In this document: piece after piece, positions 9,014 to 16,081 of the stretch
Position numbering within the stretch: the stretch's first letter is position 1
How the letters are laid out: every line of letters begins with the position of its first letter
Source of the DNA: an uncultured Methanocorpusculum sp.
Lineage (GTDB): Archaea > Halobacteriota > Methanomicrobia > Methanomicrobiales > Methanocorpusculaceae
NCBI RefSeq assembly: GCF_963667985.1
Contig: NZ_OY764081.1
Coordinates: 1,523,599-1,587,598 of the forward strand
DNA length: 64,000 nucleotides
Reading direction: 5' to 3'
The notes under the pieces: generated by a model
Seen by the model: only the letters and a program-made list of their open reading frames with translations
What the model was told of the DNA's origin: nothing
Database searches by the model: none
Position numbers and translations under genes: made by a program

Positions 9014-9185
9014 GAAAACCCGCGACGCGGGTTTTCCAGCATTTTCCACGCTGGCGTTCCGGCCACGCGGAGCCGATAAGGCGGAGCGTAGGAACGCGGC
9101 CGAAGAGTGAAACGACGAGGACAAGAGGACAGCGTAAGGAAAATGCGATTCGCGTTTATTCGCGGTGAGATATCTCATGTGTTCA
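9014..9185. repeat. Right arm of the GxxExxY inverted-repeat element
   Basis: Inverted copy of 8318-8525: hairpin AAAACCCGCG/CGCGGGTTTT on the inside, then the core with GCGGAGCCGATAAGGCGGAG, and ATTCGCG iterons on the outside. It has two iterons rather than three. Matching is nearly base for base through the core, which suggests recent duplication or active conversion between the arms. Confidence 0.85.
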
Positions 9186-9273
9186 CATCCATCCAGTCAT
9201 GAAAAAAATATGTTGGGCAATTTATTACCACAGCACCATCTGAAGTAACGTGATGCGGATCACCTCTCAACGT

Positions 9274-9495
9274 CTAAGGCTGGTGGTAAGAATGCGTTAT
9301 GTTATTGACAGAGATTAACACAAACAATCCAATGGGAAATGCTGTTAAAAGCACCATACAAGTGTTAAATAAATAGAATCCTGACCAGTCACCACTGATA
9401 ATGGAGAGCTTCCATACCACTTGAGAGTAGATGATCCAAACTAAAATTGTTATAAATTCTTCAATAAGTAATCCCGAAATAATTTTTAAATCCAT
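9274..9495 (-). CDS. Small membrane protein, unknown
   Basis: 73 residues with two hydrophobic segments: about residues 4-30 (IISGLLIEEFITILVWII) and about 42-63 (FNTCMVLLTAFPIGLFVLI), and a short polar C-terminus. I do not recognise a family. It stands alone between the GxxExxY element and the 163-aa/34-aa gene pair. No strong ribosome binding site is visible, so coding status is plausible rather than sure. Confidence 0.45.
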   Translation of the reverse strand: MDLKIISGLLIEEFITILVWIIYSQVVWKLSIISGDWSGFYLFNTCMVLLTAFPIGLFVLISVNNITHSYHQP

Positions 9496-9725
9496 AATAT
9501 AATCAATTTACATATTTCAAATACGTCGATTAAACTTTCGGTGACTTTTTTCCAAGCTATTGTACCTTCATATAGTAATCCATGTTACTTGTCGTTTATT
9601 CAAAACGAGAGTTGAAAGTCTGGGTCAAAGAAACTGTCATCAGTTCACCATCCGCCCGCCAAAAAAGAATTCCGTATGGGGGGAAGCCCCCTGCACGGAA
9701 ATAACATGATATCCACAAGGGAGGT

Positions 9726-9830
9726 TCATCTCTGCCCTACAAGTAATCCCTCGACCATCTTCCCAAAGAGCATGATCAAAAACCCGAGGAACACAAGGAT
9801 CAGCTTCCTAAACCGGCGGGAGATCTGCAT
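9726..9830 (-). CDS. 34-residue single-pass membrane peptide
   Basis: A very short gene 12 bases after the stop of the 163-residue gene. Its start ATG (9830) is preceded by AGGGAGGCGGAG, a purine-rich ribosome binding site that fills the whole gap between the two genes. The product has a basic N-terminus (RRFRK) and one hydrophobic segment, LILVFLGFLIMLFG, then KMVEGLLVGQR. The spacing and binding site suggest coupled translation. The role is unknown; small holin-like or signalling peptides look like this, but nothing here proves either. Confidence 0.55.
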   Translation of the reverse strand: MQISRRFRKLILVFLGFLIMLFGKMVEGLLVGQR

Positions 9831-9842
9831 CTCCGCCTCCCT

Positions 9843-10334
9843 TCAGCAGAGGCCGGGCTTCGTGTCCGCCCAGGTCTCGACTGTGGCGAGGGTGGCGTCG
9901 TCAGCATAGCCGGAGACGATTAACGAATCCCGGTTGAAGCTGATCTGGAAGGTGTCGGTCTCAAGCTTTGCGGAGATCCGAACATTCCAGGTCGCGTCGG
10001 TGCCGATCTCGGAGGTCTCGGCCGTGCCGCCGTTCCCGAATGCGGTCTTGAGATCCGCACTGCCGGTAAGAGCGGTGATCGCTGCGGCGTATTCGTCCCG
10101 GGTGTATGCCGTAACCTGAACCTTGCCGTTCATCTCGGAAGTGTTCGGATCGAAGTAGCCGACATAGGTCTTGTAGGTCTCCTTCCCAAGCTCCACTTCG
10201 GCAAGGCCGAGAGGATTTGTCTCGCCCGTAATTTCTGCGACGATCGCATCATACGCGGCGGCGTTCGTAAACTCTGCGGTGAAGGTCCTCTTCGAGGACT
10301 TCGAGACTGCTGTCTGAATGAAATCTGCTGTCAT
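9843..10334 (-). CDS. Hypothetical 163-aa soluble protein
   Basis: No family recognised. The sequence is acidic, rich in Ala, Thr and Glu, and alternates strand-like stretches (KTYVGYFD, GKVQVTAYT, WNVRISAKL, FQISFNRDSLIVSGYA). It has no signal peptide or membrane segment. This composition is common in virion or tail-like structural proteins and in pilin-like domains, but no hallmark supports a choice. It has its own promoter region with an inverted repeat around the TATA-like box and is followed by the 34-residue membrane peptide. Confidence 0.72.
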   Translation of the reverse strand: MTADFIQTAVSKSSKRTFTAEFTNAAAYDAIVAEITGETNPLGLAEVELGKETYKTYVGYFDPNTSEMNGKVQVTAYTRDEYAAAITALTGSADLKTAFGNGGTAETSEIGTDATWNVRISAKLETDTFQISFNRDSLIVSGYADDATLATVETWADTKPGLC

Positions 10335-10361
10335 GATTTTGTCCCGAGATCAGTTGGGGCC

Positions 10362-10392
10362 CCGTCCAACCTCTGATTATATTCTTGGACGG
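10362..10392 (-). promoter_or_regulatory. TATA-like box enclosed in an inverted repeat (operator)
   Basis: Perfect 8-bp arms CCGTCCAA (10362-10369) and TTGGACGG (10385-10392) flank an AT-rich centre reading GAATATAAT on the minus strand. The centre is about 45 bases before the 163-residue gene's ATG at 10334, a normal distance for an archaeal TATA box with a short leader. A repressor bound to the arms would cover the TATA box. Confidence 0.6.
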
Positions 10393-10509
10393 TTGTCGGG
10401 ATAGCGGTAAAGTTTTTGCGGATTTTTCACAAAAAAGATGGGTTTATATGGAGGGATTTGGGAGTGGTGTCGTTCCTATTTTTCGGGCGGTCGGGAGGGG
10501 GGGGCAGGT

Positions 10510-10553
10510 CCAATTACTAATTTGACAGATATTAGTAATAAATTAGTAATTGG
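10510..10553. repeat. AT-rich inverted repeat with ATTAGTAAT units
   Basis: Arms CCAATTACTAATTT (10510-10523) and AAATTAGTAATTGG (10540-10553) are perfectly complementary over 14 bp. The 16-base loop holds a third ATTAGTAAT (10531-10539). It lies four bases beyond the rloB stop. It may end rloA-rloB transcription, but it has no clean T run, and the three spaced units look equally like a protein-binding site. Confidence 0.6.
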
Positions 10554-10557
10554 GATT

Positions 10558-11211
10558 CTACTCAGACAGCGGACACATGTCCCTGATTTCTTTGATAAGG
10601 AGATGTAGACTTGTACATGGGCACATCTTCGATGGACTGGTTATCCCATTTCCCTTATGTTCATGCAATTTCCCCTCTGCACGCTCAATTGCTTTCATCT
10701 CATCTCCATTTTCGGAGAGATGCTCGTATATCTTCTCATTTCCTTTTGTGTAGGTACATGAGGTGTGTTTTTTGAACACGATTTTAAACGTATCCTGACA
10801 GCATTGTGATGACGTCTCCCTGCAAAGCTCTCCGAAATACGCAGAAAACCAGACTTCGATACATGGATTCGACCAGCCAACCGAGAGTCCTTCTTTCTTT
10901 GCGTTCTTTATTATCTTATCAAATTCAGGTCTTTCATCATAATCAAAAACGATCCAGGTATGCTTCACATACATAGGTTCAATATTCTGTAACCTCTTGC
11001 ATTCTGCAATGAAGTCTGCTGGATCGTTCGTCTGAAAAACTCTGAGAGCAAATTTGTTCTGCTGATCCGCCGGCAGACTCTTTTTCAGTCCGTTGAGATA
11101 ATGCCGTTCCGTTCCCTTTGCATCAGTCATTACCAGATAATGTTCGCACTGGATGGGTTTCCATCCAGTCAATCTCCGCTTTCTCCCCCCGTTTCTACTT
11201 GTATTCGGCAT
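10558..11211 (-). CDS. rloB: RloB-like Toprim-family protein
   Basis: Toprim-fold protein paired with an ABC-type ATPase, probably the effector nuclease of an antiphage pair related to the AAA/Toprim systems (RloAB, PARIS, OLD). The start is ATG 11211 with GGAG four bases upstream, inside the end of the ATPase gene; the longer TTG start at 11226 has no such site. Motifs: the first Toprim strand is HYLVMTDAKGTERHYL (about 24-39), where the usual acidic CEG is replaced by TDA. The DxD motif is VFDYDE (about 88-93). SNPCIEVWFSAYF (about 114-126) is the typical RloB block. The length (217) fits the family. Confidence 0.8.
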   Translation of the reverse strand: MPNTSRNGGRKRRLTGWKPIQCEHYLVMTDAKGTERHYLNGLKKSLPADQQNKFALRVFQTNDPADFIAECKRLQNIEPMYVKHTWIVFDYDERPEFDKIIKNAKKEGLSVGWSNPCIEVWFSAYFGELCRETSSQCCQDTFKIVFKKHTSCTYTKGNEKIYEHLSENGDEMKAIERAEGKLHEHKGNGITSPSKMCPCTSLHLLIKEIRDMCPLSE

Positions 11212-12475
11212 GCTTCTCCGATACAACGTTGATCTTCTTCAGCTCCGGGATCGCCCCGTACTTTCCCAGAAGATAATTCTTGGCGTAATTTTCATCTTTA
11301 CGGATCTTTGCAACATTTTCTCCCTTAAAGTCGACGAGAGAATACAAACATGAGGCACCGTTTCCATCCTTCTCCGTGAACCAGATCTCATCGCGCCTGA
11401 GAAGATCGCTGGAGAGTAGCCAGGAATCATGCGTAGTAAAGATCAGCTGGGCATTGTTCGGATTTGTTTCTTTATCAAGGAATGTTATGATGAAATCCTG
11501 AACCAGAAGGGGGTGAAGACGTGCATTGAGTTCATCGATGAAAAAGACCCCGCCGGATTTAAGAACATTCTTCAGAGGATAGTACAGAACAAACATCTTC
11601 TGTGTTCCTGCAGATTCTTGGGCAAGAGGAATATTGACAGTTTCACCAGATCCGTTTACCTGGTGAACAGCATCTATCCTATATTTTGGAGATGAGTTCG
11701 TTTCTGAACTTGGAATCTCTTCAACATTGAAATCAACGATCCCGTGATCGAATGTGGAGAGATATGCGGCAACTTCCTTTCTGAAGGTCGGTTCTTTTTC
11801 AAATCCTGGCGGCATCTGTAGTGATAAGATGAAATTCAAATCCGGGCTTCCAAAATCCAGGAAGTGCAATTTAAAGAACCAATCATGTATGGTTTCCAGT
11901 ATCGGTACTTTGAGCTTTGCACCAAGAGAAACGATCAATGCTTCATCCTGTAGGGAAACCTTCAGATTATCCCGATACTCCTTTGGAATCTTTGGGAATG
12001 CGATTTCACTCCCTCTTTCCCTATACAGTATCGGGTAGTATTTGCGTCCGGTTTCAGCTTTGTAGTTGAGCCATTCCTCAGAAACTCCCATATTGTCTAC
12101 AGTGAACCCATAATTGTAGATTTTCCCTTCCTCGTCGTTCAGCGTGAAGTAGACTTCAAATAAGGAGGGCATATCTTTCGAGGCGGTACTCAGAAGGAAC
12201 GGCAGAGGTTTTTTGTAAACCTTTGTTTTTCCTGTATCTTTAGCTCCGCCAAAGTTGAAGGATTTCGTAACGTAATACGACATGTATCCAAACGCATCAT
12301 ACACATTCGTTTTTCCAGAAGCATTCGCTCCGTAAATCGCGGCAGTTTTGAGTATTTTCTCCTTTCCAATAGTTACGACATGATGTGGATGTTCCGTGAC
12401 CTTGGTTGCGGATAAATCCAGAATCGTTTCATCTTTGAAGGATTTGAAATTTTTAAACTTAAACTGAATGAGCAT
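11195..12475 (-). CDS. rloA: RloA-like AAA/ABC ATPase
   Basis: 426-residue ABC-class ATPase of the RloA/AAA_15 kind, the sensor partner of RloB. The N-terminus FKNFKSFKDETILDLS is typical of the class. Walker A is GANASGKTN at about 49-57, Walker B is VFFIDELNARLHP and the H-loop is IFTTHDSWLL near the C-terminus. The segment ESAGTQKMF stands where the ABC signature helix begins. Its end overlaps rloB by 17 bases, so the two are co-translated. It is preceded by a well-marked promoter and operator region. In known relatives the ATPase senses a phage protein and releases the Toprim effector; whether that holds here is inference. Confidence 0.85.
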   Translation of the reverse strand: MLIQFKFKNFKSFKDETILDLSATKVTEHPHHVVTIGKEKILKTAAIYGANASGKTNVYDAFGYMSYYVTKSFNFGGAKDTGKTKVYKKPLPFLLSTASKDMPSLFEVYFTLNDEEGKIYNYGFTVDNMGVSEEWLNYKAETGRKYYPILYRERGSEIAFPKIPKEYRDNLKVSLQDEALIVSLGAKLKVPILETIHDWFFKLHFLDFGSPDLNFILSLQMPPGFEKEPTFRKEVAAYLSTFDHGIVDFNVEEIPSSETNSSPKYRIDAVHQVNGSGETVNIPLAQESAGTQKMFVLYYPLKNVLKSGGVFFIDELNARLHPLLVQDFIITFLDKETNPNNAQLIFTTHDSWLLSSDLLRRDEIWFTEKDGNGASCLYSLVDFKGENVAKIRKDENYAKNYLLGKYGAIPELKKINVVSEKHAEYK

Positions 12476-12494
12476 TTCATGTACATCCTGGAAT

Positions 12495-12556
12495 CACAAT
12501 ATTGTGTACAATGTACTACAATGTAATACATACAACTGAGACTTAATCTCATATAA
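12495..12556 (-). promoter_or_regulatory. rloAB promoter with stacked operators
   Basis: Reading towards rloA (minus strand): a TATA-like TTTATATG at about 12549-12556, then two direct copies of a 9-bp unit (TACAATGTA on the plus strand, at 12507-12515 and 12517-12525), then the perfect 12-bp palindrome CACAATATTGTG at 12495-12506. The coding start is ATG 12475. The TATA-to-operator spacing puts the repeats at the expected transcription start, where a bound repressor would block it. Confidence 0.6.
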
Positions 12557-12635
12557 ATGTATTCCAAGTGGTTGTTTTCAATAATATGCATCGTTCAATA
12601 CATGACCCGTTCTGTTTTGATAAAAAATAGAGGCC

Positions 12636-12836
12636 CTAAAGCTTCAGCTTTTGCCGAAGCTCCTCGGACATAATTATTACCGGCTTTCTAAGCGTATGCC
12701 GCAGTTCCGCCGTACGCACCGCCGACACGGGACATCCGACCCTCTCTGCGATCTCCTCCCGCGTCATGCCTTTTCGAAGCATCCAAAGAAGCGTCTCCTT
12801 ATCCCGTAACTCCGAATATTCATACCATTGCTTCAT
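12636..12836 (-). CDS. Small helix-turn-helix protein
   Basis: 66 residues. The segment MTREEIAERVGCPVSAVRTA (about 24-43) is a classic helix-turn-helix, followed by a basic stretch. It could be a repressor of the neighbouring virus-like genes or a DNA-binding subunit such as a small terminase domain. It is preceded by a GGGGGTTTACCCCC stem at 12837-12850 flanked by two CTTCATC copies. No dedicated partner gene is visible. Confidence 0.6.
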   Translation of the reverse strand: MKQWYEYSELRDKETLLWMLRKGMTREEIAERVGCPVSAVRTAELRHTLRKPVIIMSEELRQKLKL

Positions 12837-12993
12837 CGGGGGTAAACCCCCTCTTCATCCCTGGTATGTATTCGCAAGTTTCCATCGAAACCTTGCTCGC
12901 AAATCAGAGATTTGCTCGGCTGAGGTCGTCTGCTTCGCATCCGACCCGCCTCCACTAAGGGCGAGCCTATCGGCTCACCCCGTCGATACCACA

Positions 12994-13499
12994 TCATTCC
13001 CTGACCCTCACCACCTTCGCCAGGCTCTCGTGCGGGACCTCCTTCACATACCGTGCCGCCTCGTCTGCCGGGAGCGCCTTCTTTAGATCAAGCAGATTCA
13101 CCCGTTCGACCTTCGCCACACGGTCACGGCCCGCCGTCTCCACCGCCAGATCATACAGGGCCGCAAGACCGATGAATCGCTTCGCATCCGACGGCCGGAT
13201 GAAGACGAGGCTGTCATATACATCCGGCAGCTCGTCCAGGAGGAGGGCCGTGTTCACGACCTTGTCCGTCGGGATCTCGAGTACGAACTCGTCCGAGGCG
13301 AGCCCTTCTGATCTGATCATCCCGATCAGTTCCGCATGCCGCTCTTCAAGAGCGTCGTCAGCTCCTTCATACAGTAGAGAAACTCCTGATACCGGTATGC
13401 CGCGGTGAACGCCTCGTCGGAGACCGGCCGCCACTCGAAGAGCAGCGCCTCCAGATCCGTCGGGGCGGGCGAGTCAGCCGGCGCTGATGACTCGGCCAT
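12994..13499 (-). pseudogene. Frameshifted 168-aa protein of a virus-like cluster
   Basis: The true start is ATG 13499, overlapping the HNH gene stop by one base and preceded by a strong GGAGGTG site. It reads 57 residues (MAESSAPADSPAPTDLEALL to its stop at 13326). A second frame covers 12994 to about 13360 and holds the rest (AELIGMIRSEGL, VLEIPTDKVVNTALLLDELP, VRVRE end). Adding one G at 13351-13354 joins them as KELTTALEERHAEL, a smooth helix. I do not know the family. The gene is either broken by one missing base or recoded. Confidence 0.6.
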
Positions 13500-13969
13500 T
13501 ACGGCACCTCCTTATAGGTCCGGCGGGTCACGAGCCGCCAGATCGTGGACCGCGAGACCCCAAACTCGGCGGCCATCACCGGCGGGGAAACACCCTTGGC
13601 ATACCTCTCCCGAAGCACGGCCACCTCGTCGCTGCTGAAGAACCGGAGCATGTACCCGGATTTCGGACGGTTGTTTTCCCGTGCGGGGATCAGCCGGAGG
13701 TTTTCGAACCGGCAGTCGGTGAGGTCGCCGTTTATGTGATCAACTTGGAGGTCGAAGTCGGTCGGGAGGTCCTGGTAGGTCCGGCAGGCCCCGGCGATGT
13801 AGACGGCACGGTGCCGCTGGATCTTGACGCGGCGTCCGTGGAAGGTGACGGAGGCCTCCTGGTAGCCGACGTTGTTCGTGCAGAACCGCAGCGGTTTGCC
13901 CGTCCGGGTGGAGATGATCTCTCCTTTGGCAGGGTCGAGAGTCCAGTCCATGGAGCTGAGTTTCGTCAT
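13499..13969 (-). CDS. HNH endonuclease with C-terminal helix-turn-helix
   Basis: Probable free-standing HNH (homing or viral) DNA endonuclease. The preferred start is ATG 13969 (MTKLSSMDW...); the frame stays open to 14098 but that part reads like non-coding DNA. HNH core: RHRAVYIAG, then LQVDHINGDLTDCRFENLRL with the DH and N residues in HNH_3 order, then ENNRP. The tail LRERYAKGVSPPVMAAEFGV, SRSTIWRLV is a helix-turn-helix that would aid site recognition. It is translationally coupled to the downstream frameshifted gene. Such genes are typical of viruses and integrated elements. Confidence 0.82.
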   Translation of the reverse strand: MTKLSSMDWTLDPAKGEIISTRTGKPLRFCTNNVGYQEASVTFHGRRVKIQRHRAVYIAGACRTYQDLPTDFDLQVDHINGDLTDCRFENLRLIPARENNRPKSGYMLRFFSSDEVAVLRERYAKGVSPPVMAAEFGVSRSTIWRLVTRRTYKEVP

Positions 13970-14094
13970 GATGACGAGGTCCTGGAGCCGGATGCCGGGA
14001 AGGCGCTGGGGGGACGACTTTGTCGTTGCTCTCAGAGGAGGAGGGTTGGCGACGAAGTCGACAACCTTAGCTGAGCAAACCGAAGGTTTGCGAG

Positions 14095-14592
14095 TCATTC
14101 TTCCTCCCGTTTGATGATGCTGGCGAACTGTTTTGTGCGGTATTCGATGATCTTCACCCGGCGGGTGTTCTGGTAGATCTTGAGCCAGTCCCGGATGTCG
14201 GTATCCTCGGGCACCATGCCGCAGCGTTCGAGTATGAGGATCTTGAAGTCGTGTCCGAGGTTCGCAAAGGCGACCCCGATGCCCCGCATGGCGATGACGG
14301 GGAGGGCGATCTCATCCAGGATCTGGACGAAGGTCCGCATCTGGAGGAGATGCTTTTCGTTGAGTCCATGGAGGTTTTTGAGTTCCTTTTCGGTGACTGG
14401 GTTAGGGGACGGTTCGCCGTCAATGGTCTCTCCGTAGATGAGGAGATGGGCACAGGCGGTAAACAGGTCGGTGCGGCTGACAAAGCCGAGATTTTTTGCG
14501 ATGCTGTCGAGGGTTTCATACTCCTCTGGTGTAATGTTGAGATATGCGTTCTGTCTCATTGCTGTAATTTTTCCGGGATCGTTATCCTTCAT
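14095..14592 (-). CDS. Hypothetical 165-aa protein of the virus-like cluster
   Basis: No family recognised. The N-terminal LNITPEEYETLDSIAKNLGF and the following segment suggest a small helical DNA-binding or structural head; the rest is mostly helical (NEKHLLQMRTFVQILDEI) and basic at the end. The start may be ATG 14592 or the in-frame ATG 14559 (MRQNAYLN). The first codons from 14592 lie within the GAAGKAT tandem repeat, which favours the later start. It ends at 14095, just before the HNH gene region on the same strand. Confidence 0.65.
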   Translation of the reverse strand: MKDNDPGKITAMRQNAYLNITPEEYETLDSIAKNLGFVSRTDLFTACAHLLIYGETIDGEPSPNPVTEKELKNLHGLNEKHLLQMRTFVQILDEIALPVIAMRGIGVAFANLGHDFKILILERCGMVPEDTDIRDWLKIYQNTRRVKIIEYRTKQFASIIKREEE

Positions 14593-14841
14593 CCGTCATA
14601 CTTCATCCTTCATACTTCAGGGATGATTTCTGAAAGGGATGCCCCGGCTATTTTTTTCTCTGTCTTTTTTCGAGACCTCACAGTAACTATATATACTTTT
14701 AGAAAGAAAGAAAGAAATAACGCAAGAGTGTTTCGGCAGCTCATCTCTCTAGGGGAGAGTGCGGCTGAAAATTTTCCGGTGTATCTTTTTTTCAAGAATT
14801 AAGAGTGAAGGATGAAGTATGACGTATGAAGTATGAAGTAT
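14586..14841. repeat. Two opposed arrays of 7-bp GAAGKAT repeats
   Basis: At 14586-14618 the minus strand reads GAAGTAT/GAAGGAT heptamers in tandem. At about 14809-14840 the plus strand carries the same heptamers (GAAGGAT, GAAGTAT, GACGTAT and so on). The arrays face each other across about 190 bases that hold a strong TATA-like CTATATATACTTTT (about 14688-14701) and an AAAG tetranucleotide run. No gene is supported between them. Confidence 0.65.
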
Positions 14842-15048
14842 GGGTTCATTCGCGGGGTATCCGATCACGCTCAATACTTTGAATAGTCCAAAGGTCTAAG
14901 AGAGTAGTGTCTGTTCATTTCGTTCCCTGTAAAGTCTGAATTGGGCAGACACGTTTTGCATTTCTGCTGTTTGTTTGGATCACTTCCCGAGGTGTTTTTC
15001 CCCACACTATTGTTGGATGTTTTTTGATAAAATACTGTGTTTTTGAGT

Positions 15049-15118
15049 GATATCTGATGATATTTGATGGTATTTTATGACATATTATGATGTCTTATGG
15101 TGTGTTGTGGTATGTTCC
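15049..15118. repeat. Seven imperfect 10-bp repeats
   Basis: Units at 15049, 15059, 15069, 15079, 15089, 15099 and 15109 read GATATCTGAT, GATATTTGAT, GGTATTTTAT, GACATATTAT, GATGTCTTAT, GGTGTGTTGT and GGTATGTTCC. The period equals one DNA turn and the units drift steadily rightwards. The surrounding 14842-15286 stretch holds no gene I can support. Confidence 0.6.
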
Positions 15119-15286
15119 GGCGGGATGCCGGCAGGTGTGGTCTTTTACAGAAAATACGCTAATGTCCGTATGGGATGTACTTCGATTTCGTGTATGGGTT
15201 TTGCTCTCCGACTCGCTTGAATTGGATCCCCGCCAATACTGTGTAAGTCTTAGTGAAATAGGACTTACGAGGTGTTAGTATCAATC

Positions 15287-15712
15287 CAATTCGGAAAGGG
15301 TATGGTCGATTGCGGACGCATGAGATATCCCACCGCGAATAATCGCGAATAAACGCGAATCGCATTTTCCTTACGCTGCCTTCTTGTTCTCGTCGCTTCA
15401 CTCCTCGACCGCGTTCCTATGCTCCGCCTTATCGGCTCCGCAAGGCCGGAACGCCAGCGTGGAAAATGCTGGAAAACCCGCGTCGTGGGTTTTCTGCCGA
15501 GAGAGTGGTGATATTTTTTTTAATTACGAGGATTTGAGATTCTTTAAAGAAAACCCGCGACGCGGGTTTTCCAGCATTTTTCGTTTCGCCGTCCCGACCA
15601 CGCGGAGCCGATAAGGCGGAGCGTAGGGACGCGACCGGAGGTCAAGAGGGCGAAACAGGAAAAATGCGATTCGCGTTTATTCGCGATTATTCGCGGTGGG
15701 ATTTCTCATAGT
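15287..15712. repeat. Near-empty copy of the GxxExxY inverted-repeat element
   Basis: Two arms, 15287-15495 and 15549-15712, inverted to each other and closely matching the arms at 8318-8525 and 9014-9185: CGCGAAT iterons every 10 bp outside, the same GC core, and inner hairpins of the AAAACCCGCG type. Only about 50 bases lie between the arms and no gene fits there. It looks like a deletion derivative or a non-autonomous form. Confidence 0.85.
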
Positions 15713-15875
15713 TCCAAAGAATACCTTACACGAAGTCAGAATACACTCGACAAAAAAGAGATTTTCTTTTTTCTAAATCCAAAAACCTTAGGATATTTTC
15801 ACCGTGGGCAGCCCGCAGTCACTCCCCCGCACCCCGAAATCAGAAAAGAGAATCTTTCCTCCGCCCCTGTCCCCC

Positions 15876-15998
15876 TTTTCGTGAATTTCGTTGATTTTCG
15901 TGGATTTGGTGTGGGGGAGGGGGAGGGCACCATATGCATATCCACCAAGCTAATTCTTTATTTTTCGTGTTTTCGTGTGTTTTTCGTGTTTTCGTGTG
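15876..15998. repeat. TTTTCGTG repeats upstream of hypD
   Basis: TTTTCGTG occurs at 15876, 15895, 15962, 15970, 15981 and 15989. The last four form two tandem pairs ending about 85 bases before the hypD start. The gene-free stretch 15713-16081 otherwise shows only AT-rich promoter-like DNA (AATATACGATATCG at about 16024). Confidence 0.6.
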
Positions 15999-16081
15999 AT
16001 GAATGCGCTCATCAAAAAGAATCGAATATACGATATCGAAAAGATGTGATTATCTGGAGTGACGTGCAATATACATACATT

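Noticed and set aside
14610-14795. 61-codon minus-strand frame between the heptamer arrays
   Set aside because: Low-complexity AAAG-derived sequence without a ribosome binding site.
15087-15278. 63-codon plus-strand frame
   Set aside because: It overlaps the 10-bp repeat array, has no ribosome binding site and no protein-like pattern.
15881-16081. In-frame extension of hypD upstream to 15881
   Set aside because: It runs through the TTTTCGTG repeats and is not protein-like; ATG 16082 gives the normal HypD start.
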